From Aureitalea sp. L0-47 (GTDB taxonomy: Bacteria; Bacteroidota; Bacteroidia; Flavobacteriales; Flavobacteriaceae), in NCBI RefSeq assembly GCF_026126405.1, contig NZ_JAFMTQ010000008.1, positions 85,052 through 149,051 of the forward strand: 64,000 nt of DNA, given 5' to 3'. The notes below the pieces were generated by a model. The model searched no databases, was not told the DNA's origin, and saw only the letters and a program-made list of their open reading frames with translations. This document shows, piece after piece, positions 36,499 to 46,736 of this stretch (the stretch's first letter is position 1; the number at the start of each line of letters is the position of its first letter). The translations under genes were made by a program, and so were the position numbers.

Positions 36499-36506
36499 CA
36501 AAAGTA
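36499..36506 (-). promoter_or_regulatory. Candidate -7 element for fbaA
   Basis: On the minus strand this reads TACTTTTG (TAnnTTTG), 20 bases ahead of the fbaA ATG. Confidence 0.45.
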
Positions 36507-36521
36507 ACAAAATTTACCGTT

Positions 36522-39107
36522 TTAAAAGGGATAGTTGATACCTATGTTATAGACGATATTGGAGAAGTTGTACTCTTTGAACCAACGCTCTCCTTCGGGC
36601 CTGGCAGGATTGTATGTCTTGAATCCTCCATCAAACCGAAGCACAAAGAAGCCGAAGTCGTATCGCAAACCCATCCCTGAAGCGATCGCCAGTTCACTCA
36701 GGTCGCCTATGTCAGTGAATCGTGAAGCTTCATCTTCAACATTATCAAAAGCATTCCAAATGTTTCCGGCATCGATAAAGAAGGCACCTTTGAAGTCACC
36801 GAGGATGGTAAATCGGTATTCTGCATTTAAGGCGATCTTGAGGTTGGCCTCGTTAAATTCATCGGCGCTACCACTGCTTCCCGGACCTAAATCGTAAGGT
36901 GTCCACCCTCTGTTGTCGTTCGCACCACCGGCAAAATAACTTCGCACAAATGGTATACTGTTGCTGTTTCCGTAAGGTATGGCAAGACCTGTGAACGCCC
37001 TGACAGCAAATATATTACCGTCTTTGAGCTCCCAGTGCCGGATGTAGTCTCCTTCCAATTTTACATATTGTGAAAAAGCGACACCAAAGGCGGTATAGGC
37101 CCCATCTTCATTTCTTTCCAGGCCGGCTAATTTTGAAATACCGGAAAGTAAGTTACCGGCGGCTTCTACCTTCAAACGCAAACGAGAAAAGGAATTGTCG
37201 AATATACCTTCCCTGCTATCCCTAAGCCATTGGAAACTGGTGGCAAAGATCAGGTTGTTCTCGGTTAGCCTGTCTTTTCGTTCGTTGATACTGTTCACCA
37301 CAACCGCATTCTCATCGGTTGTAGGGATGCTACCATTTTCGACTTCGGAAAGAAAGCTGTCCGTGCCAAACGGAATATCCAGGATAAGATCTCCGTTTTC
37401 ATCAGTGGTGTAGTAATCCGGACTAATGGATCCCGGATTCGTTCCTTCAATATCTCTCGCGATCGTATTCAGGACATCGAAGGAATTCTGATATACATTA
37501 AAATAGTTGTCTGTGTTAAGGTTGCGAACGTACTGTACATTAGCTCCTTCAAAAGTGTAGGTTTTGATGTTTGAAGGTTTCCATTTGAAATCGAATACCC
37601 CGTTAAAATTCTGTCTGTCCAATCCGATGTTATTCTGCGCATTGATCCCGAATCGGATGTTGGTTGTGGGAGACATGTATTTCTTAATGAAATCTTCTGT
37701 GTTAAAGGGTAATACGATCCTTGGTATGCTAAGTTTTACGTCTGCCCCAATATCTGAAATATTGAAAAATGTACTTTCACTGTCTGCCGCATCCTTGGAG
37801 GAACCCACGCTTCCTCTTCCCGAAAGACTCAACGTCTCGGCTCCCCGAAACACATTCCTTGTTAAAAAAGTAGTGCTGAACCCCATACCAAATTCTTGAA
37901 TGGGCGATGGAATAGGGATCACATCAAAATCGAGTTGTAAGGTGTATTTCTTTCGTGGTGTCAGGAGTATGGTGGAAATTAGACCGGTTCCTGTGGTATC
38001 GGAAGGATCTTCCTGATAACTGATGTTCGGGTAACGAAAGATCCTGAGGTCGCTTATCTGGTTGTACGTTAGGGTTCTGTCTATATCACGGAAAATTTCA
38101 TTGGGAGTGATAGAGATAGCATCCGTTATAGCTTTAGGCCTGAATTTAATTGGTTCATAGCTATAAAGCTTATAGCCTTCATAGACTACCGAATCCTGTA
38201 GGGTTTTATCTCGATTCTGAAAGGTGTAATCTGTCACGATCCTCACCTCATTCACCTTGTGGATCTTGAAAGGTTCTGAGTAGGTGCTATCCTCGATACG
38301 GTACCTTCTGTCCGGAATGATGTATGTGATATTAGCCTTATGTTCCGTGTGCACGGTATCGGCCTCGAACGTGATATAATCCTGATCGAAATAATACAAT
38401 CCCGAATTCCGAAACTGAATGGTAAGTCGGTCGCGCTCATTGTTGAAATCATTATTCGCAAATTGTTTGCCTTGCTCGATGAACGACTGGTTAGCCGATA
38501 ATTTGAACAAAGAATCCACTACCTGTGAGCTGATTTTAGTGTTTATTGAATCGATGATGTACGGCTTCCGAAGTTTTAGAGAATACTCTATCGCAGCTCG
38601 TTTCTCCTTTTTTTTATGAGGAATGATCTTGTAATCTCCTTCGGCGTTGAACCAACCGAAACTTGAATAGTAATTCTGCAATCTTTCAAGAGATTTCCTG
38701 GTCTTTACTTCATTGATGACCACCGGGGCACTACCCGTGCTTTCAAACCATCTATTGATCCCCACATAGCTACTTCGCATTTCATCAACCTGCTTTTTCG
38801 AGTAGAAATTGATGAGTCGCTGCTCTCTCTTCGGGTTTTTTTTCAACCACTTCTGAAAAGTGGAATCGGGGGCGGGATTTGCAAGGTTGTAAATGAAAAT
38901 CCCAAATGGCATCCCCAGGAGTTTGCTGTTGGGGCGCTGCATGATCTGACTAAGAACTTTCTCGTCTTTTACTTCAAGGCTATCCACCGAAACCGTATTT
39001 TCGGTGAGAAGATATTCGTTTTCACCAACCCTCTTTACCGCATTGCAGGAAAGCATCATCAACACTATTCCTGAAATTAATGATATTTTTGTGAAGGTTT
39101 TGATCAA
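36522..39107 (-). CDS. tamL: TamL-type BamA/TamA-family outer-membrane lipoprotein
   Basis: An 861-residue outer-membrane assembly protein. It begins with a lipoprotein signal ending at Cys21 (LMMLSC), then a region of POTRA-like repeats (about 40-420) and a C-terminal 16-strand barrel with the Omp85 pattern GGANDNRGWTPYDLGPG and a final phenylalanine (NIGINYPF). Lipid-anchored TamA-like proteins are typical of Bacteroidota. The start appears to be TTG at 39107: no ATG exists between it and the upstream in-frame stop, and the next methionines fall inside the signal peptide. It diverges from a methyltransferase that also begins with TTG. Confidence 0.87.
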   Translation of the reverse strand: MIKTFTKISLISGIVLMMLSCNAVKRVGENEYLLTENTVSVDSLEVKDEKVLSQIMQRPNSKLLGMPFGIFIYNLANPAPDSTFQKWLKKNPKREQRLINFYSKKQVDEMRSSYVGINRWFESTGSAPVVINEVKTRKSLERLQNYYSSFGWFNAEGDYKIIPHKKKEKRAAIEYSLKLRKPYIIDSINTKISSQVVDSLFKLSANQSFIEQGKQFANNDFNNERDRLTIQFRNSGLYYFDQDYITFEADTVHTEHKANITYIIPDRRYRIEDSTYSEPFKIHKVNEVRIVTDYTFQNRDKTLQDSVVYEGYKLYSYEPIKFRPKAITDAISITPNEIFRDIDRTLTYNQISDLRIFRYPNISYQEDPSDTTGTGLISTILLTPRKKYTLQLDFDVIPIPSPIQEFGMGFSTTFLTRNVFRGAETLSLSGRGSVGSSKDAADSESTFFNISDIGADVKLSIPRIVLPFNTEDFIKKYMSPTTNIRFGINAQNNIGLDRQNFNGVFDFKWKPSNIKTYTFEGANVQYVRNLNTDNYFNVYQNSFDVLNTIARDIEGTNPGSISPDYYTTDENGDLILDIPFGTDSFLSEVENGSIPTTDENAVVVNSINERKDRLTENNLIFATSFQWLRDSREGIFDNSFSRLRLKVEAAGNLLSGISKLAGLERNEDGAYTAFGVAFSQYVKLEGDYIRHWELKDGNIFAVRAFTGLAIPYGNSNSIPFVRSYFAGGANDNRGWTPYDLGPGSSGSADEFNEANLKIALNAEYRFTILGDFKGAFFIDAGNIWNAFDNVEDEASRFTDIGDLSELAIASGMGLRYDFGFFVLRFDGGFKTYNPARPEGERWFKEYNFSNIVYNIGINYPF

Positions 39108-39144
39108 GCGATACAGATTACTATCGATTCAAAAATACTATATT

Positions 39145-39873
39145 TTGATCAGTAAGAGTCAAATTAAATTAATAACGGGATTACGGCAAAAAAAGTACCG
39201 CGACAGCAGTGGACTATTTGTTGCGGAAGGGCCTAAGGTAATTTCTGAACTTTTGGAGGCAGGTTTTCAAGCCGACTACTTTTTTTCAACAAAAGTAGAC
39301 CCATCAGAAGGTCATGAGGCTACGGCTATCTCCGAAATTGATTTGAAGAAGATCAGTGCTCTAAAAACGCCAAACACTTCACTGGCAGTATTCAGGAAAC
39401 CAACATATCCTGAACTCCGGCAAAGTGGGTTGATCCTGGCTCTTGACGCTATTAGAGATCCTGGCAACCTGGGAACCATCATTCGCTTGTGTGACTGGTT
39501 CGGAGTGGAGCAAATTGTTTGTTCGGCGGACACTGCAGATTGCTTTAACCCGAAAGTAATTCAGGCTACCATGGGTTCTATTGCCCGGGTAGCAGTGCAT
39601 TACGTTGGTCTTGATTCTTTTCTTCGGAACACACAACTAACCACCATCGGCGCTGTGATGGATGGTGCTTCAGTGTATCAAACCGAACTACCTTCCGAAG
39701 GAATACTAGTGATGGGAAATGAGGCCAATGGTATTTCAGAAACAATAAATGAAGCCTTAAATCTTCGTATTACGATACCCAGGTTTGGCGCTGTTCAGGA
39801 AACGGAAAGCCTCAATGTAGCAACAGCAACCGCCATATTACTCAATGAATTCCGGAGATCTACTGGAAAGTAA
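39145..39873 (+). CDS. TrmH/SpoU-family RNA 2'-O-methyltransferase
   Basis: SAM-dependent methyltransferase acting on a ribose of rRNA or tRNA. From TTG at 39145 the protein has 242 residues: a substrate-binding N-domain (SKSQIKLITGLRQKKYR, LFVAEGPKVI) and a SPOUT domain with RDPGNLGTIIR, GNEANGIS and IPRFGAVQETESLNVATATA. The frame stays open further 5' but that part is antisense to tamL and unlike the family, so the TTG start is preferred. Its exact target base is unknown. The 3' end overlaps porT by 14 bases, convergently. Confidence 0.88.
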   Translation: MISKSQIKLITGLRQKKYRDSSGLFVAEGPKVISELLEAGFQADYFFSTKVDPSEGHEATAISEIDLKKISALKTPNTSLAVFRKPTYPELRQSGLILALDAIRDPGNLGTIIRLCDWFGVEQIVCSADTADCFNPKVIQATMGSIARVAVHYVGLDSFLRNTQLTTIGAVMDGASVYQTELPSEGILVMGNEANGISETINEALNLRITIPRFGAVQETESLNVATATAILLNEFRRSTGK

Positions 39874-40567
39874 AGTTTATAAAGACACCTCTTGTGGCCA
39901 TCTTGGTGATGTTCCCTGTCCAGGGACTATTTGGGTCTTCATCTCGCACTAATTCGTCGCTCATTGCAAATACTCCGCGTATTGACGGGGTGAACTTGAA
40001 GAAATAGAGGTAGAGGTCGATACCAAATCCTACTTCGTAATAACTGGTGGTTTTTGTAGTTCTGAACTGCCCCTGAAAGTTATCCTCCGGGTTGTCCTCG
40101 TTGCTCGATAAATTAAAAGAAGTTGAGATACCAGCAACCACGAAAGGTTTGATATTGTTCAATCGCTTGGTTGAAAATTTAACCAGCAGAGGAACATGGA
40201 TATACGTAGACTTCACTTCTCTGAGAAAATCTTTTTCCTCCTCAAAATTTGGAAACATCAGGTTTCTTTGGGTGTAGTACAATCCCGGTTCCAATCGCAG
40301 GTTAATGAATTGATTGACACGCATGTCACCAATCAATCCTACATTAAATCCCGACTGGCCTTCTACGAGTACATCGGTATTGTCGTCCATGAACTGGTTT
40401 TCGTACTCAAATTTGTAATCATAGCTATTAAATCCCAGAAAATAACCCCAGGTAAGGAATCTCTTATCGAAGTTTTCCAGGTTTGCAAGTCGCTCTTTAC
40501 TGAAAAGCTGGGCTTGTGCACTTTCAGCAAAAACGATTAGGGCGAGGACAATAAGTAGTTTCTTCAT
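39860..40567 (-). CDS. porT: PorT/SprT-like type IX secretion outer-membrane protein
   Basis: A 235-residue protein with a signal peptide (about 1-19, ending AQAQ) and an eight-strand beta-barrel pattern of the PorT family (YYTQRNLMFPNF, YIHVPLLVKF, PFVVAGISTSFNLSS, SIRGVFAMSDELV). PorT is needed for type IX secretion and gliding in this phylum, and the menG-porT pair is a conserved order in Flavobacteriia. It overlaps menG by four bases. Confidence 0.88.
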   Translation of the reverse strand: MKKLLIVLALIVFAESAQAQLFSKERLANLENFDKRFLTWGYFLGFNSYDYKFEYENQFMDDNTDVLVEGQSGFNVGLIGDMRVNQFINLRLEPGLYYTQRNLMFPNFEEEKDFLREVKSTYIHVPLLVKFSTKRLNNIKPFVVAGISTSFNLSSNEDNPEDNFQGQFRTTKTTSYYEVGFGIDLYLYFFKFTPSIRGVFAMSDELVRDEDPNSPWTGNITKMATRGVFINFTFQ

Positions 40568-41301
40568 AATTTCTTAGTCGCGCTATAGATAGTGGCTACA
40601 CCAAAGGTTTGTGGCTTATTTTCCACCTCTATAAACCCAATTTTACGTAAAATATTGTTGAGTGCTTCTCCGTGTGGGAACACAGAGGCACTTTCCGATA
40701 AATAAGAGTAGGCAACCTTATCTTTTGAAAACACTTTTCCTATAAGTGGCATTACTCCTTTTGTATAGACGAAATAACCCTGTCGCCATGGGAATTTTCC
40801 TGGTACGGAGGTTTCCAGGATCACAAAGATTCCGTTTGGGCGAAGTACCCTCAAAATTTCGGCCAGGCCTTTCTCGAGGTTCTCAAAGTTTCGTATTCCG
40901 AAGGAAACGGTAATCGCGTCAAACGAGTTGTCTTCAAAAGGCAGGGCTTCACTATCCCCTTTTACAAAGGAGATCCGATCCTTTAGCGATGAATCTTCTA
41001 TTTTTCTTCTAGCTACGGAAAGCATACCATCCGAAAGGTCAAGGCCAACTACCTTAGAGGCCTTGCTGTTTTGAGCAAAGGAAATTGCCAGGTCTCCCGT
41101 ACCGGTGGCGATATCTAAAATGGAGTCGGGATTCGTGTCTACCACCATTTGCACCACTTTTTTTCGCCATTTAACATCGGCACCCAGGGAAATAACCCGG
41201 TTGAGTCCGTCGTAGTTCCCTGATATGGTATCGAACATCTGTTCTACCTGTTTCTTCTTGCCCAGATCAGAGTCCTTGTATGGGGTAACATTTTCCTTCA
41301 T
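40564..41301 (-). CDS. ubiE: Demethylmenaquinone methyltransferase (MenG/UbiE)
   Basis: C-methyltransferase making menaquinone from demethylmenaquinone. The 245-residue protein contains MFDTISGNYDGLNRVISLG, the SAM loop DIATGTGDLAISFA and the family block GIRNFENLEKGLAEILRVLRP. I prefer the ATG at 41301 over that at 41322 because a -7 promoter element ends 14 bases before the latter, which would leave almost no leader. Menaquinone serves the Nqr complex and other respiratory enzymes. Confidence 0.93.
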   Translation of the reverse strand: MKENVTPYKDSDLGKKKQVEQMFDTISGNYDGLNRVISLGADVKWRKKVVQMVVDTNPDSILDIATGTGDLAISFAQNSKASKVVGLDLSDGMLSVARRKIEDSSLKDRISFVKGDSEALPFEDNSFDAITVSFGIRNFENLEKGLAEILRVLRPNGIFVILETSVPGKFPWRQGYFVYTKGVMPLIGKVFSKDKVAYSYLSESASVFPHGEALNNILRKIGFIEVENKPQTFGVATIYSATKKL

Positions 41302-41335
41302 AGCTTCCGTTCCTGCTTCCATAAATTGGAGGGTG

Positions 41336-41343
41336 CAAAGCTA
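41336..41343 (-). promoter_or_regulatory. Candidate -7 element for ubiE-porT
   Basis: On the minus strand this reads TAGCTTTG (TAnnTTTG), 34 bases ahead of the chosen ubiE start. Confidence 0.45.
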
Positions 41344-41451
41344 CATACTTTTTTACTAATTCCCTTATGATAGATTGATCTTGAAGGAATTGTTTAGTGT
41401 GAATTTCAACCTCTTAAAAAAGATGCAGATACTTTCGAACTTAACATTGCA

Positions 41452-41485
41452 TTGGAGCTTTGTAATCCAAATTTATATACATTTG
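41452..41485 (+). promoter_or_regulatory. Promoter of trkA-trkH
   Basis: TTG at 41452-41454, 23 bases of spacer and TACATTTG at 41478-41485 fit the Bacteroidota consensus TTG/TAnnTTTG at the upper end of the usual spacing. The -7 element ends 25 bases before the trkA ATG. Confidence 0.5.
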
Positions 41486-41510
41486 CACATCCCATTGCTT
41501 ACAAATTATT

Positions 41511-42860
41511 ATGAAGATCATTATAGCGGGTGCTGGTGAAGTTGGATTTCATTTGGCGAAGCTACTTTCTTTCGAATCTCAGGACATTACATTAATCGAT
41601 ACTAACAGGGAGTCCCTCGCTTATGCAGATACTCATCTGGATATACGTGTTGTTAGGGGAGATGCTACATCTATTTCAGTGCTCAGGGATGCTAAAGTGG
41701 CCGGTACTGACTTGGTAATCGGTGTTACTTCCAGCGAAACAACCAATATAACAGCCTGTGTACTCGCCAAGCAATTGGGAGCAAAACGTACCATTGCCAG
41801 GATCTCTAATACGGAATTCCTGGAACACAAGGACGCTGTTGGATTTACCAAATTCGGGATAGATGAATTAATCTCTCCGGAGGCCTTGGCGGCAAACGAA
41901 ATTCACCTTTTACTCAATCAGAGTGCTTTTAACGATACATATGAGTTTGATGAAGGAGCGCTGACTATGATTGGATTGCATCTTTCACGTACGGCAGCTT
42001 TTGTTGGAAAGACAGTGAAGGAAGTAGCTACGGAGTATCCGGAACTGGATTATGTGCCTATTGCGATTCAACGTTTTGGTACCCAGTATACACTTATCCC
42101 AAGGGGTGATACTCAATTTAAAGAAGGAGACCAGGTCTATTTCATTACAACTCCGAAGGGCGTGGACCATATCTACAAACTTTCAGGTAAGGTGAAGGAG
42201 GACATCCGGAATGTCATGATCCTTGGTGGAAGTGCTATTGGTTGTAAAACTGCCCAAGACCTGTGTAAGAGTAGTTTTAATGTTAAGCTCGTAGAAAATG
42301 ATAAGGAAAAGGCATTTGAAATAGCGGATGATATTCCGAGTTGCCTGGTGATCAATGGAGACGGGCGCAATGTGGAGCTATTAGAAGAAGAGTCCATTCA
42401 GAATATGGATGCCTTTATCTCAGTTACCGGAAATAGTGAGACCAATATCATGTCCTGCCTTGTGGCGAAGTCGAAAGGAGTTAAGAAAACTATCGCCCTG
42501 GTTGAGAACATGGATTATTTTCAATTGTCTCATTCCATCGGTATCGATACCCTCATCAATAAAAAGCTGTTGGCGGCCAACAATATCTTCCGTTATGTAC
42601 GAAGAGGTGAGATCGTAGCCATGACCCGATTGAACAATATGAATGCGGAACTCCTGGAATTCCTTGTAACGCCAAATTCAAAGGTGTGCAACAAGGTGAT
42701 TCGCGATATGGATTTCCCTCGTTCGGCGGTTATTGGCGGTGTGATTCGCGATGGTGAAGGGCATATAGCTCTTGGTGGTTTTGAGATCAAAAGCGGTGAT
42801 CGTATCGTTGTGTGCAGTTTGCCACAATCCATTAAAAAGGTGGAAAAACTCTTCGTGTAA
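41511..42860 (+). CDS. trkA: Trk potassium uptake regulatory subunit TrkA
   Basis: Cytoplasmic NAD(H)-binding gating subunit of the Trk potassium channel. The 449 residues hold two RCK_N/RCK_C pairs: GAGEVGFHLAKLLS near residue 6 and a second, less canonical loop ILGGSAIGCKTAQDL near residue 236. Its stop overlaps the start of trkH by one base (TAATG), indicating coupled translation. Confidence 0.94.
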   Translation: MKIIIAGAGEVGFHLAKLLSFESQDITLIDTNRESLAYADTHLDIRVVRGDATSISVLRDAKVAGTDLVIGVTSSETTNITACVLAKQLGAKRTIARISNTEFLEHKDAVGFTKFGIDELISPEALAANEIHLLLNQSAFNDTYEFDEGALTMIGLHLSRTAAFVGKTVKEVATEYPELDYVPIAIQRFGTQYTLIPRGDTQFKEGDQVYFITTPKGVDHIYKLSGKVKEDIRNVMILGGSAIGCKTAQDLCKSSFNVKLVENDKEKAFEIADDIPSCLVINGDGRNVELLEEESIQNMDAFISVTGNSETNIMSCLVAKSKGVKKTIALVENMDYFQLSHSIGIDTLINKKLLAANNIFRYVRRGEIVAMTRLNNMNAELLEFLVTPNSKVCNKVIRDMDFPRSAVIGGVIRDGEGHIALGGFEIKSGDRIVVCSLPQSIKKVEKLFV

Positions 42861-44365
42861 TGAGCCGGTTCGCCAAATTGAATTACAAGATCATTTTTCA
42901 CTTAATGGGACTGCTATTACTGGTTAACGGTGGTTTTATCTTACTGTCTTCAATCGTTAGTTTTGCATATAATGATGGGGTCGGGATGCAGATGATATTC
43001 GCCGGAGTTACGGTATTGGCCGCGGGGCTTGCACTGATGCTATTCACCTGGAAGCATTCAAAAGAAATTCAGAAAAGAGAAGGTTACCTCATCGTAACAT
43101 TTGGTTGGATCATCATGTCGCTGGCAGGAACCTTACCCTATATTTTCACGGGAGCGATTCCAAGTTTTACGAATGCCTTTTTTGAAACCATGAGTGGTTA
43201 CACTACCACGGGCGCTACCATACTTACGGATATCGAAAGTGTACCCAAGGGAGTCTTGTTTTGGCGCAGTGTGACACATTGGATAGGAGGAATGGGGATC
43301 ATTGTTCTCGCCATTGCCATCCTTCCATTACTTGGGATTGGTGGCATGCAGCTGTTTGCCGCGGAGGCCCCTGGCCCTGGTGGTGATAAATTGCATCCTC
43401 GTATCACGGATACTGCAAAACGACTTTGGATCATTTATGTAGGTTATACGGCAGCAGAGACTTTACTGCTTAAACTGGCAGGTATGGATTTCTTTGATGC
43501 CATCAACCACTCGCTAAGTACTTTGAGCACCGGCGGCTTTTCTACAAAGAATGTCAGTGTTGCTTTTTGGAACGACCAGCCGTTGATACAGTATATTATA
43601 ATGATCTTTATGTTCCTGGCAGGAACCAATTTCATACTGAGCTACTTTGCCTTTAAAACTAAGTTCAGTAAAGTTTTCAGGGATGAGGAGTTTAGGCTTT
43701 ATGGTTATTTTATAATTGGGCTTACCCTGGTCGCTTCGGTCGTAATTTACTTCCAGGCGGATCCGTCTGCCTCTAGCGTGTACCACCCTCTGGTATGGGG
43801 TGAACTGGAAAGTGCTATACGGCACGGTCTCTTCCAGGTGCTTGCCGTAGTTACAACCACGGGATTTGTTACTGCCGACTTTACCGCCTGGACGCCTTTC
43901 CTTACCATCTTTTTCTTTGGACTTATGTTCCTGGGAGGTTCTTCAGGATCTACTTCAGGGGGTGTGAAGATCGTGCGCCACCTGATTATGATCAAGAATG
44001 GAATTATAGAATTCCGAAGAACACTACATCCTAATGCAATTTTACCCGTTCGGTACAATAACAAAGCGGTAGTACAACCCATCGTATTCAACATCCTGGC
44101 GTTCTTTATTCTCTATTTACTATCCTTTATCGTGGGTGTTCTGGTATTTTCCTGGTTAGGACTTGATTTTAAAACGGCGTTGGGAGGAGCCGCTTCCACT
44201 CTGGGGAATGTAGGTCCTGCCTTAGGAGATCTGGGGCCCACCAATACCTACGCCGGATTACCATCTGCTGCTAAATGGTGGTCTACTTTCCTAATGCTTA
44301 TCGGACGTCTGGAATTGTTCACCGTGCTGATCTTACTCACGCCATTCTTTTGGAGGAATCGATAA
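42860..44365 (+). CDS. trkH: Trk potassium uptake membrane subunit TrkH
   Basis: A 501-residue membrane protein with four pore repeats; selectivity filter segments include SGYTTTGAT, LSTLSTGGFSTK, VTTTGFVTAD and STLGNVGPALG. It imports potassium with TrkA as regulator. The stop codon directly abuts the stop of purT on the other strand (TAATTA), with no bases between. Confidence 0.94.
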   Translation: MSRFAKLNYKIIFHLMGLLLLVNGGFILLSSIVSFAYNDGVGMQMIFAGVTVLAAGLALMLFTWKHSKEIQKREGYLIVTFGWIIMSLAGTLPYIFTGAIPSFTNAFFETMSGYTTTGATILTDIESVPKGVLFWRSVTHWIGGMGIIVLAIAILPLLGIGGMQLFAAEAPGPGGDKLHPRITDTAKRLWIIYVGYTAAETLLLKLAGMDFFDAINHSLSTLSTGGFSTKNVSVAFWNDQPLIQYIIMIFMFLAGTNFILSYFAFKTKFSKVFRDEEFRLYGYFIIGLTLVASVVIYFQADPSASSVYHPLVWGELESAIRHGLFQVLAVVTTTGFVTADFTAWTPFLTIFFFGLMFLGGSSGSTSGGVKIVRHLIMIKNGIIEFRRTLHPNAILPVRYNNKAVVQPIVFNILAFFILYLLSFIVGVLVFSWLGLDFKTALGGAASTLGNVGPALGDLGPTNTYAGLPSAAKWWSTFLMLIGRLELFTVLILLTPFFWRNR

Positions 44366-45529
44366 TTAGAGTTTTACATCCACTTTTGATGAAAGATCTA
44401 TCGCGCGATTCACAACATCCTCGATCGAACCCGATAGGTTGTCATAGGTCACAACCACTCCCATTCTTCGGTTAGGACGGGAGGTTGGTTTACCGAATAA
44501 CCTGAAGTCGGATTTAGTTGCTGAAGCCATCTCCTCGATACCCGAGAATGACGGACTATCAGAATGTCCGTTTGCCAGTATTACTGAAGAAGCACCAATC
44601 CGTTCCTGGGTAATTTCAGGAATTGGTAGTCCCAGGATCGCCCTCAGGTGCAATTCGAATTCATTGAAGTTTTGGGTGTTAGCAAGGGTGACCATGCCTG
44701 TGTCGTGGGGGCGAGGGGATAATTCGGAAAAATAAACACCCTCATCGGCGATAAAGAATTCAACACCCCAAATACCTGCTCCACCTAATGCTTCTGTAAC
44801 CTTATCGGCCATTGCTTGTGCCGCGGCAAGGTCCGCATCTGCCATGAGTGCCGGTTGCCAGCTCTCGCGATAATCACCACCTTCCTGTCGGTGACCAATT
44901 GGCGGACAAAACAGAGTAGGACCATTATTCTGAGTTACGGTGAGTAAGGTGATCTCGTAGTTGAAATTTATAAATCCTTCCACGATCACTTCGGCAACAT
45001 CACCCCGGGAGCCTTCCTGCGAATAGTTCCAGGCGTAGTTAATATCTTCTGCGGAACGGATGGTGCTCTGACCTTTCCCACTTGAGGACATCAGCGGTTT
45101 TACAACACAAGGCATCCCAATATTTTCAACGGCTTTTTGCAGTTCTTCTTCCGAAGTGGCATAACTATAGGGTGCAGTTTTGAGTCCGAGTTCCACGGCC
45201 GCGAGGTCCCGGATCGCTTTTCGGTTCATGGTGTAATTGGCTGCCCTGGCCGAAGGAACCACATTATAACCCTGCTTTTCATATTCGTAGAAGCGCTCTG
45301 TTCGAATGGCCTCTATCTCCGGCACTATATAATCAGGATTGTGCTTTTCTACTATAGCATCAAGTGCATCCCCATCGAGCATATTGATCACTTCGCTGGA
45401 ATCTGCGACATGCATGGCCGGAGCGTTGGCATAGCTGTCGACTGCAATTACGGTTTGCCCGATTCGCTGGGCAGCAATTACAAATTCCTTTCCCAGTTCG
45501 CCGGATCCAAGGAGAAGTATTTTAGCCAT
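44366..45529 (-). CDS. purT: Formate-dependent phosphoribosylglycinamide formyltransferase
   Basis: ATP-grasp enzyme that formylates GAR with formate in purine synthesis. The 387-residue protein starts [16 protein letters not shown] and shows [33 protein letters not shown] and [12 protein letters not shown] use the ATG at 45529; the longer frame runs into the aminotransferase gene. It is the last of three closely spaced genes on this strand. Confidence 0.94.
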   Translation of the reverse strand: MAKILLLGSGELGKEFVIAAQRIGQTVIAVDSYANAPAMHVADSSEVINMLDGDALDAIVEKHNPDYIVPEIEAIRTERFYEYEKQGYNVVPSARAANYTMNRKAIRDLAAVELGLKTAPYSYATSEEELQKAVENIGMPCVVKPLMSSSGKGQSTIRSAEDINYAWNYSQEGSRGDVAEVIVEGFINFNYEITLLTVTQNNGPTLFCPPIGHRQEGGDYRESWQPALMADADLAAAQAMADKVTEALGGAGIWGVEFFIADEGVYFSELSPRPHDTGMVTLANTQNFNEFELHLRAILGLPIPEITQERIGASSVILANGHSDSPSFSGIEEMASATKSDFRLFGKPTSRPNRRMGVVVTYDNLSGSIEDVVNRAIDLSSKVDVKL

Positions 45530-45545
45530 TGTAAGTATGTTTTGT

Positions 45546-46733
45546 TTATGAAAGGGCTTCTTTGATCCTTCGGAGCGCTTCGGTAATATCTTCTTCTGAA
45601 GCGGCATAAGAGATCCTTATGCAGTTCGGACTACCAAAAGCTTCTCCTGTAACCGTGGCAACATTAGCCTTGTCGAGGAGTAGCAGGGCAAAGTCGGAAG
45701 CATTTTCAATAGTAACTCCCTGTATCGTCTTTCCGAAGTAATAAGAAACATCGGGAAACACATAGAATGCTCCCTCCGGTTCGTTCGTCTTAATCCCAGG
45801 AATATCTGCCAATAGGTCGAGCACCAGTTTTCTTCTGTTCTTGAAGGCATCCACCATGTATTGAATTTTACTTGGTGGGTTTTCCAGTGCGGCAATGGTT
45901 GCACGCTGAGCGATACAGTTCGCTCCGCTGGTAACCTGTCCCTGCATTTTGTTGCAGGCTCTTGCAATATATTCAGGACCTCCTATATAACCGATCCTCC
46001 AACCGGTCATGGCAAAGGCTTTGGATACCCCATTCACGGTAACTGTGCGGTCGTACATATCATCGAACTGCGCCATCGAAGCGTGCTGTCCTGTGAAATT
46101 AATGTGCTCGTAGATCTCGTCGCTTACTACGATGATATCCGGATATTTCACCAGCACATCGGCAAGCGCTCTAAGTTCTTCTTTGCTGTATACAGAACCA
46201 CTTGGATTACAAGGAGAACTGTAGATCATCATTTTCGTCTTAGGCGTTATTGCCGCCTCAAGGGTCTCAGGAGTAATTTTAAAGTCGGTATCTATACTGG
46301 TAGGCACAGCTATCGCAACGCCTCCGGCAACCTTTCCAATGTCGCTGTAACTCACCCAGTAAGGTGCGGGTAGGAGTACTTCATCTCCGGGATTAAGTAA
46401 TACCTGGGCTAGATTGGCAATGGATTGTTTTGCGCCAGTAGACACCACAATTTGGGCCGGAGTGTAGTCCAGGTTATTGTCTCTTTTGAATTTTGTGATG
46501 ATCGCCTGCTTAAGGTCGGCATACCCATCCACAGGAGTATATGCGTGATAGTCGTCTTTTACGGCCTGGATGGCAGCATCTTTAACAAATTCGGGTACGG
46601 TAAAGTCTGGTTCTCCCAGGCTCAAACCTATTATATCTCTGCCTTCGGCTCGAAGTTCACGTGCTTTTGCAGCCATGGCTAGCGTAGCTGAGGTAGCCAT
46701 GTTGTTTACGCGATCGGACAGTTTTGGATTCAT
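45546..46733 (-). CDS. PLP-dependent aminotransferase, class I (AspC-like)
   Basis: A 395-residue fold-type I aminotransferase close to the aspartate aminotransferase 1-beta group. Motifs are [42 protein letters not shown] and the PLP lysine in [16 protein letters not shown]; the final arginine that binds the carboxylate lies in CIRISYA. Aspartate is the likely amino donor, though prephenate or other substrates cannot be excluded. It is spaced 16 bases from purT and three bases from the desaturase gene. Confidence 0.9.
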   Translation of the reverse strand: MNPKLSDRVNNMATSATLAMAAKARELRAEGRDIIGLSLGEPDFTVPEFVKDAAIQAVKDDYHAYTPVDGYADLKQAIITKFKRDNNLDYTPAQIVVSTGAKQSIANLAQVLLNPGDEVLLPAPYWVSYSDIGKVAGGVAIAVPTSIDTDFKITPETLEAAITPKTKMMIYSSPCNPSGSVYSKEELRALADVLVKYPDIIVVSDEIYEHINFTGQHASMAQFDDMYDRTVTVNGVSKAFAMTGWRIGYIGGPEYIARACNKMQGQVTSGANCIAQRATIAALENPPSKIQYMVDAFKNRRKLVLDLLADIPGIKTNEPEGAFYVFPDVSYYFGKTIQGVTIENASDFALLLLDKANVATVTGEAFGSPNCIRISYAASEEDITEALRRIKEALS

Positions 46734-46736
46734 AAT

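Noticed and set aside
39004..39144. 47-residue N-terminal extension of the SpoU methyltransferase
   Set aside because: It lies antisense to the tamL signal peptide and does not resemble the family N-terminus.
45530..45607. N-terminal extension of PurT
   Set aside because: It runs into the aminotransferase coding region, and the ATG at 45529 gives the exact family start.
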